From Actibacterium sp. (lineage in GTDB: Bacteria; Pseudomonadota; Alphaproteobacteria; Rhodobacterales; Rhodobacteraceae), in contig JADQCB010000034.1 in the NCBI GenBank assembly GCA_016278325.1, positions 105,052-169,051 on the forward strand: a stretch of DNA of 64,000 bases, in the 5' to 3' direction. The position numbers and the translations under genes were made by a program. Below the pieces are notes generated by a model that saw only the letters and a program-made list of their open reading frames with translations, did no database searches and was not told where the DNA came from. Below, piece after piece: positions 46,341 through 60,891 of this stretch (position 1 is the stretch's first letter; each line of letters opens with the position of its first letter).

Positions 46341-46982
46341 TCAAAGAAGATCGGGAAGGCGCGTCATCGAGCGGAAAACAGTGGCGCCTTCGGCGGCAAG
46401 CGCGGCACCGTCGCCATCGGGGGCATAGCCGAAACAGCGCATCCCGGCCCGGGCCGCGGCGCGACAGCCCGGCGCGCTGTCCTCGATCACGACGGTGCGT
46501 CGCGGTTCCGCGCCCAGCGCCGCCGCCGCGTGCAGGTAAAGCCCGGGATCGGGTTTCGGACACCCCAGCGCCTGGCCCGAAAAGATGCGCCCGCGCAACC
46601 GGTCCAGCAATGCCGGATGCTGGCCCAGCGTGACGCGCATCTTGCGCATGGTCCCGTTCGAGCCCACGGCATAGGGAATGCCGGCCGCGTCCAGCGCGTC
46701 CAGAACGCCCTCGATCCCCGGTATCAGCGGCGTGCCCCGGGCCAGCCGGGCATAAAGACGGTCGTAGAAATCATCGACCCAGCCCGCGGGCAGGGTGGCG
46801 CCCATGTCGCGGGCGGTTTCGAATACCCGGTGCATGGTTCCGCCGATAAAAAGGGCGTCCATCCGTTCGGCCGGAACTGCCAGTCCATATGCCGCCAATT
46901 CGTCGCGCAGCATGTCGCGGGTCATGCCCTCGCTGTCGACGATCACGCCGTCGCAGTCGAACAGAACCGCGGCAAATTTCAT
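46341..46982 (-). CDS. HAD-superfamily sugar-phosphate phosphatase-like hydrolase
   Basis: A 213-aa HAD enzyme of the phosphoglucomutase/phosphoglycolate-phosphatase type. Motif I is LFDCDGVIVDSEG with the nucleophile Asp9 and acid Asp11; motif II Ser/Thr in AVGSNGT; motif III Lys and GCPKPDPGLY; motif IV VIEDSAPG. The helical cap is inserted after motif I. Substrate unknown. It overlaps rsmD by ATGA and is the last gene of that run; the four-carbon acid genes follow but behind a terminator-like hairpin. Confidence 0.88.
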   Translation of the reverse strand: MKFAAVLFDCDGVIVDSEGMTRDMLRDELAAYGLAVPAERMDALFIGGTMHRVFETARDMGATLPAGWVDDFYDRLYARLARGTPLIPGIEGVLDALDAAGIPYAVGSNGTMRKMRVTLGQHPALLDRLRGRIFSGQALGCPKPDPGLYLHAAAALGAEPRRTVVIEDSAPGCRAAARAGMRCFGYAPDGDGAALAAEGATVFRSMTRLPDLL

Positions 46983-47542
46983 TCGGACACTCTGAGCAAG
47001 GTGATGACCGTATCACCATATCGGCGCCGGTCGGCGATGTCGAACCCGTAAGGCGGGGCGATCTCTGCGCCTTCCTCCCACACCAGGAGCGCGCCGGGTG
47101 CGACCCAGCCGCCCGACAGCGCCGCAGCCAGTGCGCGTTCGCCCAGTCCCTTGCCATAGGGCGGATCGAGAAAGATCAGGTCGAACGGCGCGTCGCGATT
47201 GTCCCCCGGTCGGGTCGCGTCGCGCCGGAACAGCCGGGTCACGCCCTCGGCGTGGCATTTTTCGATATTCTCGCGGATCAGGGCACGGGCGCGGACCCCG
47301 TCATCGACGAATGTCACATGCGCGGCACCGCGCGATAGCGCCTCCAGCCCCAGCGCGCCGGTGCCGGCGAACAGGTCCAGAACCCGCGCCCCGGTGACCG
47401 GGTCGCCATGACCGCCGTTCACGAGAAGGTTGAACAGGCTTTCGCGCACGCGGTCGCTGGTGGGGCGAAGATGCGACCGGGCGTCGCCCTTTCCGACCGA
47501 GGCAAGCGTGAGGCCGCGATGCTTGCCGGCGATGATCCTCAT
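46979..47542 (-). CDS. rsmD: 16S rRNA (guanine-966-N2)-methyltransferase
   Basis: A 187-aa SAM-dependent methyltransferase that modifies G966 of 16S rRNA. The start MRIIAGKHRGLTL is characteristic; the SAM loop VLDLFAGTGALGLEALSRG lies near 48-66, and the catalytic motif LDPPYGKG near 126-133. It overlaps both neighbours by ATGA. Confidence 0.95.
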   Translation of the reverse strand: MRIIAGKHRGLTLASVGKGDARSHLRPTSDRVRESLFNLLVNGGHGDPVTGARVLDLFAGTGALGLEALSRGAAHVTFVDDGVRARALIRENIEKCHAEGVTRLFRRDATRPGDNRDAPFDLIFLDPPYGKGLGERALAAALSGGWVAPGALLVWEEGAEIAPPYGFDIADRRRYGDTVITLLRVSE

Positions 47543-48747
47543 GCCTTGAGCAAGGCCTTCAGGTCGGTCGCGGGGTCCGTCACGATTTCGGGCGACGGAG
47601 AGCGGCCCGCCGCCAGCAGCCGCTTGCCGATCATGTAGGCGCGGGGGTCATTCATCGCGTCCACGGCCAGCAGCCGGTCGCCGGCATAATACCAATGCGA
47701 CTGGGCGCCGTTCTCGCCCGGTCGGACATGCACCCGGTCATGGCCGCTGTTCAGCCCGGCGATCTGAAGATGGATGTCGTATTGATCCGACCAGAACCAT
47801 GGTTGCGGATCATAGGGTCTTTCCGCGCCCATCATGTTCTCGGCCACGTTCTCGGCCTGGTCTATGGCGTTCTGCACGCTTTCAAGCCGGATGCGCGCAC
47901 CGTTGCGCGGGAAAGAGGCGCAATCGCCCGCCGCCCAGATCGACGGGTCGGAGGTGCGCCCCATCTCGTCCACCGCGATGCCGTTGTCGATGGCCAGGCC
48001 CGCCGCTTCGGCCAGACCGGTCGCCGGGGCGATGCCGACGCCGACGATAACGAAATCCAGTTCCAGCCTGGTTCCGTCATCCAGCTCGGCGCCGCTGACG
48101 CGGCCGTCGCCGGTCAGGCGTTTCAGGCCCACGCCCTCGCGCAGGTCGACCCCGTGCCGCTTGTGCAGCGCGCGGAAATAGTCGCTGGTCTGCGCCGCCG
48201 CCACCCGTTGCAGGATGCGGTCGGCCATTTCCACCAGCGTCACCTTCAGCCCGCGCGTGGCGGCAACCGCCGCGGCCTCCAGCCCGATATAGCCGCCGCC
48301 GACGATCAGAACCCGCCGGCCCGCGACGAAGTCCGGGGCCATCGCGTCGACATCGCCCAGCGTGCGCACGGTATGAACCCCGTTCAGCGCGCCGCCGATC
48401 GCACCAGGCAGGCGCCGCGGCGCCGCCCCGGTGGTCAGCGCCAGTTGATCGTAACTCAGTTCCCGGTCGCCGGCGAACACGGTTCTGGCCGCGCGGTCGA
48501 TCGTCACCGCGGCCCGCCCCAGTTCCAGCTCGATCGCGTTGTCGGCATAGAAGCTTTCGGGGCGCAGGAACAGCCGCTCCAGCGGCATCTCGCCAAGCAG
48601 GTATTTTTTCGACAGCGGCGGGCGCTGATAGGGCGGCACGGCCTCTTCGCCGATCAGGGTGATCCGCCCCTGGAAGCCCAGGTTGCGCAGCTTCGCGACA
48701 AGCGCGCTGCCGGCTTGCCCGGCACCGATGACGACGATATCTGACAT
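47539..48747 (-). CDS. FAD-dependent NAD(P)H ferredoxin/rubredoxin reductase
   Basis: A 402-aa two-dinucleotide-fold flavoprotein: FAD loop IVVIGAGQAGSALV near residue 4-16, NAD loop VLIVGGGYIGLEAAA near 143-157, the second FAD motif SIWAAGDCA near 268, and a C-terminal reductase domain with QYDIHLQIAG. It resembles ferredoxin reductases of P450 and dioxygenase systems and rubredoxin reductases. No ferredoxin or oxygenase is adjacent, so the partner is unknown. GTG three codons up is a less likely start. Confidence 0.88.
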   Translation of the reverse strand: MSDIVVIGAGQAGSALVAKLRNLGFQGRITLIGEEAVPPYQRPPLSKKYLLGEMPLERLFLRPESFYADNAIELELGRAAVTIDRAARTVFAGDRELSYDQLALTTGAAPRRLPGAIGGALNGVHTVRTLGDVDAMAPDFVAGRRVLIVGGGYIGLEAAAVAATRGLKVTLVEMADRILQRVAAAQTSDYFRALHKRHGVDLREGVGLKRLTGDGRVSGAELDDGTRLELDFVIVGVGIAPATGLAEAAGLAIDNGIAVDEMGRTSDPSIWAAGDCASFPRNGARIRLESVQNAIDQAENVAENMMGAERPYDPQPWFWSDQYDIHLQIAGLNSGHDRVHVRPGENGAQSHWYYAGDRLLAVDAMNDPRAYMIGKRLLAAGRSPSPEIVTDPATDLKALLKA

Positions 48748-48833
48748 TGTGCTCACGCCTTTCCGCTGGTCTCGGGTGCGGGTAAACCTATATCGGCGCC
48801 GAAAGGCAATGCAATCACGCAGGAGAATGCGAC

Positions 48834-49319
48834 ATGACCATCAATGCGGGCGAAAGGCTGCCCGACGCGAGCTTGACCACGATCGGCGCGGATGGCCCCG
48901 AGCCGGTTCGGTTGCATGACCGGCTTGCCGGTCGGAAGATCGTTCTGTTTGCCCTTCCTGGGGCCTATACGCGCGGATGCACGGCAACGCATATGCCCAG
49001 CTTCGTGCGCAGCGCCGATGCGTTCCGCGAAAAGGGGGTGGATGAAATCGTCTGTCTTGCCGTCAACGACCCGTTCGTTCTGAACGCCTGGGGGCACGAC
49101 ACCGGCGCGCATGACGCCGGGATCACGTTGCTGGCGGATGCCGAGGGCAGCTTCACCCGGGCCGTCGGCATGGAATTCAGCGCCCCGGCGATCGGGTTGA
49201 TCGGACGCTCGAACCGCTATGCGCTTGTGGCCGAGGACGGCATCGTGACGTCGGTCATGATCGACGAGCCGGGCGCATGCAGCCTGTCGACCGGCGAAAG
49301 CCTGCTTGCCACGATCTGA
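48834..49319 (+). CDS. Prx5-type peroxiredoxin
   Basis: A 161-aa thiol peroxidase reducing hydrogen peroxide or organic hydroperoxides, with the peroxidatic Cys49 in PGAYTRGCTATHMPSF, the Prx5/AhpE-like signature. Other cysteines lie near 75 and 147; either could be a resolving residue. ATG 48834 has GGAGAA before it. It is divergent from the FAD reductase and stands upstream of rplJ, an unusual neighbour. Confidence 0.92.
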   Translation: MTINAGERLPDASLTTIGADGPEPVRLHDRLAGRKIVLFALPGAYTRGCTATHMPSFVRSADAFREKGVDEIVCLAVNDPFVLNAWGHDTGAHDAGITLLADAEGSFTRAVGMEFSAPAIGLIGRSNRYALVAEDGIVTSVMIDEPGACSLSTGESLLATI

Positions 49320-49358
49320 TCCCGTTGCCGATACCGCAGGGGAATCCGCGATTAGGGG

Positions 49359-49387
49359 TTGGAAATCTTCCGAATTGTGAATATGGA
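49359..49387 (+). promoter_or_regulatory. candidate promoter of the rplJL operon
   Basis: TTGGAA (49359-49364) and TATGGA (49382-49387) with a 17-base spacer lie 40 bases past the peroxiredoxin stop. It is a moderate match, proposed because rplJ here has no rplA upstream and needs a promoter in this 303-base gap. Confidence 0.4.
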
Positions 49388-49451
49388 GCCAATTCGCGGC
49401 ATGGTGTGCGATTCGTCGTGCGCATGACCGCGTTCGTCCAAGACGGTGGGT

Positions 49452-49622
49452 GGGGCCATGCGGCCCCTTAATGTCCTGCCTGAGACGGGTAACGACCAGA
49501 TTGACCGTGGGTTTCCCGCGGGCTGATCTTGGCTCAGCCCCGTAAAACGGACCTGAACGCCCCGGCCTGCCGGGGCAGACCTGAGCCGGAGGGCACGAGC
49601 CTTCCTGAATTGGAGTGAAACT
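49452..49622 (+). promoter_or_regulatory. ribosomal protein L10 leader region
   Basis: A structured leader before rplJ: a GGGGCC-ATGC-GGCCCC hairpin at 49452-49467, then CTGAGACGGGTAACGACC, and several further GC-rich pairings up to the GGAG site. Position, length and the GAGACGGGT stretch fit the L10(L12) autoregulatory leader in which the L10-L7/L12 complex blocks translation of its own mRNA. The exact fold was not computed. Confidence 0.6.
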
Positions 49623-50141
49623 GTGGATAGAGCCCAGAAAGAGAAAGTGGTCGATGAACTCGGCCAGATCTTCGAAAGCTCTGGCGTGGTCGTCGTTGCG
49701 CACTACGCGGGTCTCACGGTTGCCGAGATGCAGGACCTGCGCGCGCAAATGCGTGAAGCGGGCGGGTCCGTCCGCGTCGCCAAGAACAAGCTCGCCAAGA
49801 TCGCCCTGGAGGGGAAGCCCTGCGAAAGCATTGCGGATCTTCTGTCGGGCATGACCGTTCTCACCTACTCGGAGGATCCTGTGGCCGCGGCCAAGGTCGC
49901 CGAGGCCTATGCCAAGACGAACCCCAAGTTCGAGATCCTTGGCGGGGCGATGGGTGAGTCGGCGCTGGATCGGGACGGTGTCAAATCCGTGGCCGCCATG
50001 CCGTCGCGCGATGAGCTCATCAGCTCGATCGCCGGCTGTATCGGTGCGCCCGGCTCGAACATCGCCGGTGCAATTGGCGCGCCTGCTTCGAATATCGCGA
50101 GCATCCTCTCGACCATCGAGGAGCGTGCGCAAGCCGCTTGA
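49623..50141 (+). CDS. rplJ: 50S ribosomal protein L10
   Basis: A 172-aa protein that anchors L7/L12 dimers to the ribosomal stalk. The start ([17 protein letters not shown]) and [15 protein letters not shown] are typical. GTG 49623 has GGAG at 7 bases. The upstream gene is a peroxiredoxin rather than rplA, so the usual rplKA-rplJL run is broken here. L10 is expected to control its own synthesis through the leader. Confidence 0.97.
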   Translation: MDRAQKEKVVDELGQIFESSGVVVVAHYAGLTVAEMQDLRAQMREAGGSVRVAKNKLAKIALEGKPCESIADLLSGMTVLTYSEDPVAAAKVAEAYAKTNPKFEILGGAMGESALDRDGVKSVAAMPSRDELISSIAGCIGAPGSNIAGAIGAPASNIASILSTIEERAQAA

Positions 50142-50211
50142 GCAACATGGAACCCGTGTGGGGCTTGATTTCCCCGCGTTGGAACACATCTGAAAGAACG
50201 GAAAACCTGAC

Positions 50212-50592
50212 ATGGCTGATCTGAAGAAACTCGCTGAAGAGATCGTGGGCCTCACGCTTCTCGAAGCCCAGGAACTGAAAACCATCCTGAAAGACGAATA
50301 CGGCATCGAGCCCGCCGCTGGCGGCGCGGTGATGATGGCCGGCCCCGCGGGCGGCGGCGAAGCCGAGGCCGCCGAGGAGCAGACCGAATTCGACGTGATC
50401 CTGAAGGCCGCCGGCGCCCAGAAGATCAACGTCATCAAGGAGGTTCGCGCCATCACCGGGCTGGGCCTGAAGGAAGCCAAGGAACTGGTCGAAGCCGGCG
50501 GCAAGGCCGTCAAGGAAGGCATCGCCAAGGACGAGGCGGAAGAGATCAAGACCAAGCTCGAAGCGGCCGGCGCCGAAGTCGAGCTCAAGTGA
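50212..50592 (+). CDS. rplL: 50S ribosomal protein L7/L12
   Basis: A 126-aa stalk protein recruiting translation GTPases. N-terminal dimerisation part, Ala/Gly-rich hinge (about 38-55) and C-terminal domain with [14 protein letters not shown]. It follows rplJ by 70 bases. A strong hairpin follows. Confidence 0.98.
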   Translation: MADLKKLAEEIVGLTLLEAQELKTILKDEYGIEPAAGGAVMMAGPAGGGEAEAAEEQTEFDVILKAAGAQKINVIKEVRAITGLGLKEAKELVEAGGKAVKEGIAKDEAEEIKTKLEAAGAEVELK

Positions 50593-50597
50593 TAATG

Positions 50598-50631
50598 ACC
50601 GGCGGCGCGGGCACAATCGCGCGCCGCCGGT
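50598..50631 (+). other. 12-bp hairpin after rplL
   Basis: ACCGGCGGCGCG (50598-50609) pairs perfectly with CGCGCCGCCGGT (50620-50631); the loop is 10 bases. A bare TT follows, so termination would be partial. It occupies the place of the rplL-rpoB attenuator and RNase III site known in Escherichia coli. Confidence 0.7.
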
Positions 50632-50736
50632 TCATCGGAATCGTAAAGACGCGCCCGGAGGGCGTGTTTTTGGCGCTTGATGGGCCGGGTTTTCCGCGAA
50701 GCCCGTAAGCACATGAAAAAGGGAAATGGCGCGCGC

Positions 50737-51825
50737 ATGTCGAGCAATGGCCACACGTTTCTTTTCGCGCTGCCCGAGGTCACCGAGCCCGTCGGCGGCG
50801 TGAACGTGCTGTTGCAGATCGTGGACGTGCTGCGCGGGGCGGGCCATGACGCCGCGCCGCTTTATGCCAGCCCGGGTTACGGATACGGGTTCTGGCCATC
50901 GAATGGCGCGGCTTTCTATGACCCGGCCCTGTCTTCCCTGGGCAACCCGTTCGAGCGGCGGGTGAACCGGCTTAAAAGGAAGATCACCGGGCTGGCCGGT
51001 CGGTTTGGCCGCGGCGGCAACAGGCTGCGCCGGCCTGCGCCCGGCGACGTGATCGTTGCGCCGGAATTCTGCCTGACCGAGATCGCCCGCATCTATCCCG
51101 ACAACGCCATCGTTCTGGCCGCGCAGGGCCAGCACGGCCTGGCGCTGGCCCGCAGGTGGGATGAAACCGGCACGGCGTTCGGCAAGGTCGTGGCGGCCTT
51201 TGCCACGTCCCGTGCCTGCGCTGCGGCGCTGCGGTATGTTCATGACGGTTCGTCGGAGCGGATCACCCTGCCGGTCGCGCAACCGGGCCTCGACTATGCC
51301 GAGGCCAAGAAGCGCCAGATCGCCTTCATGCCCCGGAAGCAGCCCGAAGAGGCGGAATTCGTCGTCGGTGCCCTGCGCGCGCTGCCCGAACTGGAGGGCT
51401 GGGAGATCGTCGCGATTGACGGGATGACACCCGAGCGCGTGGCCGAGGTATTGCGGGCGTCGCTTGTATTCCTGTCGTTCTCGCAGGGGGAAGGCTTTGG
51501 CCTGCCCCCGGCAGAGGCGATGAAGGCAGGCTGCATCGTGGTCGGCTATGCCGGCGTCGGCGGGGAGGAATATTTCTCGGAAGACACCGGGATCAAGGTG
51601 CCCGATTCCGATTTTCCGGCGCTGATCGAGGCCACGCGGGCCACCGTGGCAGAGTATGACCGCGATCCGTCGCGGCTGAACGCACTGCGCCGCAAGGCGT
51701 CGAAATTCATTGGCCAGACCTATTCCAGGGACGCTTTCGAGCAAAGCGTCCTGCGCGCCTGGAAAGGGATCGAGGCCCGGCTTGGCGACCAGGTCGCATC
51801 AAAAACGACGGAGGCGATTGCATGA
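50737..51825 (+). CDS. GT-B type glycosyltransferase between rplL and rpoB
   Basis: A 362-aa protein. The N-terminal part begins FLFALPEVTEPVGGVNVLL; the C-terminal domain has SQGEGFGLPPAEAMKAG near 248-264, the donor-site pattern of family-4-like glycosyltransferases. The frame is open to TTG 50677; ATG 50713 and ATG 50737 are both possible starts, and 50737 has an AAGGGAAA some 12 bases away. Substrate unknown. It lies in the same direction as rplL and rpoB, so it is read within the ribosomal-RNA polymerase operon unless separate promoters exist. Confidence 0.8.
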   Translation: MSSNGHTFLFALPEVTEPVGGVNVLLQIVDVLRGAGHDAAPLYASPGYGYGFWPSNGAAFYDPALSSLGNPFERRVNRLKRKITGLAGRFGRGGNRLRRPAPGDVIVAPEFCLTEIARIYPDNAIVLAAQGQHGLALARRWDETGTAFGKVVAAFATSRACAAALRYVHDGSSERITLPVAQPGLDYAEAKKRQIAFMPRKQPEEAEFVVGALRALPELEGWEIVAIDGMTPERVAEVLRASLVFLSFSQGEGFGLPPAEAMKAGCIVVGYAGVGGEEYFSEDTGIKVPDSDFPALIEATRATVAEYDRDPSRLNALRRKASKFIGQTYSRDAFEQSVLRAWKGIEARLGDQVASKTTEAIA

Positions 51826-51862
51826 CCTGATCGAAATATGCACCTAACGCGATCTGCTCTTC

Positions 51863-51889
51863 CCGAACGTGCAGCCATGCACGTTTCGG
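51863..51889 (+). other. hairpin upstream of rpoB
   Basis: CCGAACGTGCA and TGCACGTT-T-CGG with a GCCA loop and one bulge, 38 bases past the glycosyltransferase stop and 140 before rpoB. There is no U-run. The remaining 203-base gap shows no gene. It may be a processing site or part of an rpoB leader. Confidence 0.5.
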
Positions 51890-52028
51890 AAGGTCAGACC
51901 GACGGGTCGAGCGAGGCGCTTCGGGAGGCGCTTCAAGGATGGACCCGTACTAACCGTAGTCTGCGCCACTGGCTGGTCCGTCCCAGCCCGGCCCGTGGCG
52001 CGAGCACTATAAAGGACGCGCGTGCCCC

Positions 52029-55000
52029 ATGCCCGAGACCGTTATTGGCCAGAAACGACTCCGCAAATTCTACGGCAAGATCCGGGAAGTCCTGGAAATG
52101 CCGAACCTGATCGAGGTTCAGAAATCCTCGTACGACCTTTTCCTGAAATCCGGCGATCAGCCCGAGCCGACCGACGGCGAAGGTATCCAGGGCGTGTTCC
52201 AGTCGGTCTTTCCGATCAAGGATTTCAATGAGACCGCCGTGCTGGAATTCGTCCGCTACGAGCTGGAAAAGCCGAAATACGATGTCGAGGAATGCCAGCA
52301 GCGCGACATGACCTACAGCGCCCCGCTGAAGGTCACGCTGCGGCTGATCGTGTTCGATGTCGACGAGGATACCGGCGCCAAGTCGGTCAAGGACATCAAG
52401 GAGCAGGACGTTTTCATGGGCGACATGCCCCTGATGACGCAGAACGGCACCTTCATCGTCAACGGCACCGAGCGGGTGATCGTGTCGCAGATGCACCGCA
52501 GCCCCGGCGTGTTCTTCGACCACGACAAGGGCAAGACCCATTCCTCGGGCAAGTTGCTGTTCGCCTGCCGGATCATCCCCTATCGCGGATCCTGGCTGGA
52601 TTTCGAATTCGACGCCAAGGATCATGTCTTTGCGCGGATCGACCGCCGCCGCAAACTGCCGGTGACCACGCTTCTTTATGCGCTGGGGCTGGACCAGGAA
52701 GGCATCATGGATGCCTATTACGACACGATCGATTTCAAGTTGAAGAAGAACAAGGGCTGGGTCACCAAGTTCTTCCCCGAACGTGTGCGCGGCACCCGCC
52801 CGAATTATGATCTGGTCGATGCGAAGACCGGCGAGGTGATCGCCGAGGCCGGCAAGAAGGTCACGCCCCGCGCCGTCAAGCAGCTGATCGAGAGCGGCGC
52901 GGTCTCCGAGCTTCTGGTTCCCTTCGATCACATCGTCGGCAAATACGTCGCCAAGGACATCATCAACGAGGAAACCGGCGCGATCTATGTCGAGGCCGGC
53001 GATGAGCTGACCTGGGAGGTCGACAAGGACGGCGAAGTGACCGGCGGAACCCTGAAGGAACTGCTGGACGCGGGCATCACCGACATTCCGGTGCTGGACA
53101 TCGACAACGTCAATGTCGGCCCCTATATCCGCAACACCATGGCGATGGACAAGAACATGGGCCGCGATACGGCGCTCATGGACATCTACCGCGTCATGCG
53201 CCCGGGCGAGCCGCCCACGGTCGACGCCGCGAAGGCGTTGTTCGATACGCTGTTCTTCGATTCCGAGCGTTACGACCTGTCCGCGGTCGGACGTGTGAAG
53301 ATGAACATGCGGCTCAACCTCGACAAGCCGGATACCCAGCGCACCCTGGATCGCGAGGATATCGTTGCCTGCATCAAGGCGCTGGTGGAGCTGCGCGACG
53401 GCAAGGGCGAGATCGACGATATCGACCACCTGGGCAACCGGCGCGTCCGCTCGGTCGGCGAGTTGATGGAAAACCAGTATCGCGTCGGCCTGCTGCGCAT
53501 GGAACGCGCGATCAAGGAGCGGATGAGCTCGGTCGAGATCGACACGGTGATGCCGCAGGATCTGATCAACGCCAAGCCGGCGGCGGCCGCGGTGCGTGAA
53601 TTCTTCGGCTCGTCGCAGTTGTCGCAATTCATGGACCAGACCAACCCGCTGTCCGAAGTCACGCATAAACGCCGGCTTTCGGCGCTCGGGCCCGGCGGCC
53701 TGACGCGAGAGCGTGCCGGCTTCGAGGTGCGTGACGTGCACCCGACGCATTACGGCCGGATGTGCCCGATCGAGACGCCCGAAGGTCCGAATATCGGTCT
53801 GATCAACTCGCTGGCCACCTATGCCCGCGTGAACAAGTATGGCTTCATCGAGACGCCTTACCGCAAGGTGTCGAACGGCCAGGTGTCGGATGACGTGCAA
53901 TACATGTCCGCCACCGAGGAGATGCGCCACACCGTGGCGCAGGCCAATGCCAATCTCGATGACGCGGGCCGGTTCGTGAACGATCTGGTCTCGACCCGCC
54001 AGTCGGGCGAATACATGCTTGCCCCGAACGAGACGGTGGACCTGATCGACGTCAGCCCGAAACAGCTGGTCTCGGTCGCGGCATCGCTGATTCCGTTCCT
54101 GGAAAACGATGACGCCAACCGCGCGCTGATGGGCTCGAACATGCAACGCCAGGCGGTGCCGCTGTTGCAGGCCGATGCGCCCTTTGTCGGCACCGGGATC
54201 GAGCAGGTCGTGGCGCGCGACTCGGGGGCTGCCATCATGGCGCGCCGGGCCGGCGTGATCGACCAGGTCGATGCGACCCGTATCGTCGTGCGTGCCACCG
54301 AGGACCTGGAGCCGGGCGATCCGGGCGTCGATATCTATCGGCTGCGCAAGTTCCAGCGTTCGAACCAGAATACCTGCATCAACCAGAAACCGCTTGTGAA
54401 AGTGGGCGATACGGTCGGCAAGGACGAGGTCATCGCCGATGGCCCCTCGACCGATCTGGGCGAGCTGGCCCTGGGCAAGAACGTGACCGTCGCGTTCATG
54501 CCGTGGAATGGCTACAACTACGAGGACTCGATCCTGATTTCCGAACGGATCGCGCGCGACGACGTGTTCACCTCGATCCATATCGAGGAGTTCGAGGTCG
54601 CCGCCCGCGACACCAAGCTCGGGCCCGAAGAGATCACCCGCGACATCCCCAACGTGGGCGAAGAGGCGCTGCGCAACCTCGACGAGGCCGGCATCGTCTA
54701 CATCGGCGCGGAGGTCGGGCCGGCGGATATCCTGGTGGGCAAGATCACGCCCAAGGGCGAATCCCCGATGACGCCCGAGGAAAAGCTGCTGCGCGCGATC
54801 TTCGGCGAAAAGGCCAGCGATGTGCGCGACACCTCGCTGCGGTTGCCGCCGGGCGATTTCGGCACGGTGGTCGAAGTGCGGGTGTTCAACCGCCACGGCG
54901 TCGAAAAGGACGAGCGTGCCCTTCAGATCGAGCGTGAAGAGGTCGAGCGCCTGACCCGCGACCGCGACGACGAGCTGGCGATCCTGGAGCGCAATATCTA

Positions 55001-56165
55001 TGGGCGCCTCAGGTCGATGCTTCTGGGCAAGACCGCGGTCAAGGGCCCCAAGGGCGTCAAGCCCAACTCGGAGATCACCGAAGAGCTGCTGGAAAGCCTG
55101 TCGAAAGGCCAGTACTGGCAACTGGCGCTGGGCGACGAGGCTGACGCCGCGCAGATCGAGGCACTGAATTCCCAGTTCGAGGCGCAGAAACGCGCCCTGA
55201 CGCATCGTTTCGAGGACAAGGTCGAGAAGGTGCGCCGCGGCGACGATCTTCCGCCGGGCGTGATGAAGATGGTCAAGGTCTTCATCGCGGTGAAGCGCAA
55301 GCTTCAGCCGGGCGACAAGATGGCCGGGCGGCACGGCAACAAGGGCGTCGTGTCGCGCGTGGTCCCGATGGAGGACATGCCGTTCCTGTCGGATGGCACC
55401 ACGGTCGATCTGGTGCTCAACCCGCTGGGCGTGCCGTCGCGGATGAATGTCGGGCAGATCCTGGAAACCCATATGGGCTGGGCCGCGCGCAGCCTGGGGC
55501 TGAAGATCGACGACGCGCTGGGCGAGTACCGGCGTTCGGGCGACCTGACACCGGTGCGCGAGGCGATGCGCAATGCCTATGGCGACGATGCCTATGCCGA
55601 GGCGATCGAGCCGATGGATGATGCGCGCCTTGTCGAGGCGGCCTCGACCGTCACCCGCGGCGTGCCGATCGCGACACCGGTCTTCGATGGCGCGAAAGAG
55701 CATGACGTGAACGATTCGCTGCGCCGGGCCGGCTTCAGCGAATCCGGCCAGTCGATCCTGTTCGACGGGCGCACGGGGGAACAGTTCGCCCGCCCGGTCA
55801 CCGTTGGCGTCAAGTACCTGCTGAAACTGCATCACCTGGTGGACGACAAGATCCACGCCCGTTCGACAGGGCCCTACAGCCTGGTGACCCAGCAACCGCT
55901 GGGCGGCAAGGCGCAGTTCGGCGGGCAGCGCTTCGGCGAAATGGAGGTCTGGGCGCTGGAGGCTTATGGCGCCGCTTACACCTTGCAGGAGATGCTGACC
56001 GTCAAGTCTGACGACGTGGCGGGCCGGACCAAGGTCTACGAATCCATCGTCAAGGGCGAGGACAATTTCGAGGCCGGTGTCCCGGAGAGCTTCAACGTGC
56101 TGGTGAAAGAGGTCCGCGGCCTCGGCCTGAACATGGAACTCCTGGATGCGGAGGGCGAGGAATAG
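52029..56165 (+). CDS. rpoB: RNA polymerase beta subunit
   Basis: A 1378-aa catalytic subunit, normal for Rhodobacterales. The rifampicin-binding region reads [19 protein letters not shown] then [10 protein letters not shown], with the Asp, His and Ser positions where resistance mutations occur all in wild-type form. [12 protein letters not shown], near residue 1097, is the conserved active-site segment. No strong Shine-Dalgarno is adjacent (AAGGA about 12 bases away). It is followed by rpoC after 54 bases. Confidence 0.99.
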   Translation: MPETVIGQKRLRKFYGKIREVLEMPNLIEVQKSSYDLFLKSGDQPEPTDGEGIQGVFQSVFPIKDFNETAVLEFVRYELEKPKYDVEECQQRDMTYSAPLKVTLRLIVFDVDEDTGAKSVKDIKEQDVFMGDMPLMTQNGTFIVNGTERVIVSQMHRSPGVFFDHDKGKTHSSGKLLFACRIIPYRGSWLDFEFDAKDHVFARIDRRRKLPVTTLLYALGLDQEGIMDAYYDTIDFKLKKNKGWVTKFFPERVRGTRPNYDLVDAKTGEVIAEAGKKVTPRAVKQLIESGAVSELLVPFDHIVGKYVAKDIINEETGAIYVEAGDELTWEVDKDGEVTGGTLKELLDAGITDIPVLDIDNVNVGPYIRNTMAMDKNMGRDTALMDIYRVMRPGEPPTVDAAKALFDTLFFDSERYDLSAVGRVKMNMRLNLDKPDTQRTLDREDIVACIKALVELRDGKGEIDDIDHLGNRRVRSVGELMENQYRVGLLRMERAIKERMSSVEIDTVMPQDLINAKPAAAAVREFFGSSQLSQFMDQTNPLSEVTHKRRLSALGPGGLTRERAGFEVRDVHPTHYGRMCPIETPEGPNIGLINSLATYARVNKYGFIETPYRKVSNGQVSDDVQYMSATEEMRHTVAQANANLDDAGRFVNDLVSTRQSGEYMLAPNETVDLIDVSPKQLVSVAASLIPFLENDDANRALMGSNMQRQAVPLLQADAPFVGTGIEQVVARDSGAAIMARRAGVIDQVDATRIVVRATEDLEPGDPGVDIYRLRKFQRSNQNTCINQKPLVKVGDTVGKDEVIADGPSTDLGELALGKNVTVAFMPWNGYNYEDSILISERIARDDVFTSIHIEEFEVAARDTKLGPEEITRDIPNVGEEALRNLDEAGIVYIGAEVGPADILVGKITPKGESPMTPEEKLLRAIFGEKASDVRDTSLRLPPGDFGTVVEVRVFNRHGVEKDERALQIEREEVERLTRDRDDELAILERNIYGRLRSMLLGKTAVKGPKGVKPNSEITEELLESLSKGQYWQLALGDEADAAQIEALNSQFEAQKRALTHRFEDKVEKVRRGDDLPPGVMKMVKVFIAVKRKLQPGDKMAGRHGNKGVVSRVVPMEDMPFLSDGTTVDLVLNPLGVPSRMNVGQILETHMGWAARSLGLKIDDALGEYRRSGDLTPVREAMRNAYGDDAYAEAIEPMDDARLVEAASTVTRGVPIATPVFDGAKEHDVNDSLRRAGFSESGQSILFDGRTGEQFARPVTVGVKYLLKLHHLVDDKIHARSTGPYSLVTQQPLGGKAQFGGQRFGEMEVWALEAYGAAYTLQEMLTVKSDDVAGRTKVYESIVKGEDNFEAGVPESFNVLVKEVRGLGLNMELLDAEGEE

Positions 56166-56219
56166 GGCGGGCCTTGCCCGTCTCCTCCCCCTTCTTCTTC
56201 CGAATTCAAGGAATCGAAA

Positions 56220-60464
<4,245 letters not shown>

Positions 60465-60490
60465 ACCGCGGCCCAATGCAGGACGGATCG

Positions 60491-60518
60491 ACCCCCGCCA
60501 ATCCGGCGGGGGTCTTTT
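60491..60518 (+). terminator. intrinsic terminator of the rpoBC operon
   Basis: ACCCCCGCC and GGCGGGGGT form a perfect 9-bp stem with loop AATCC, followed by CTTTT, 26 bases after the rpoC stop. The rest of the 427-base gap to rpsL holds the str promoter and a long leader; I see no gene in it. Confidence 0.9.
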
Positions 60519-60660
60519 CATATTGGCGCGCCGATTGTCCCGGCCGAGAAGCGTGCATTGCGCCCCTTGTCGGCATTGGCGGGCAGGAGCGCCCATAAGG
60601 GGCCGCAGGATGTTTCCCGCTGCCAGATGCCGCGGATGCACAACGCCCGGTCAAGTGCTG

Positions 60661-60689
60661 TTGACAACCCCCCCGACTCTGCATATACG
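60661..60689 (+). promoter_or_regulatory. promoter of the str operon
   Basis: TTGACA (60661-60666), 17-base spacer, TATACG (60684-60689): a near-consensus sigma-70-type promoter. Transcription would start near 60697 and leave a leader of about 195 bases before rpsL, long enough for regulation by a ribosomal protein. Confidence 0.75.
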
Positions 60690-60891
60690 GCGCTCACTCA
60701 GTCCGCCGGGCTTCGCTTGGAAGGACTGTGTTCTGAAATGAAGTGGTCATGATCCGGGCCGAGATGCCCCGATCCTCTGGAATTCCACCGCGTCGTTCCC
60801 GCGAACGAGGGGACGCATGCGGTATTGCGCGTTTCGTGGACGCATGGGGCGCATCGAGATTTGAACGGGTTGCAACACGGGGTTAACCGGA

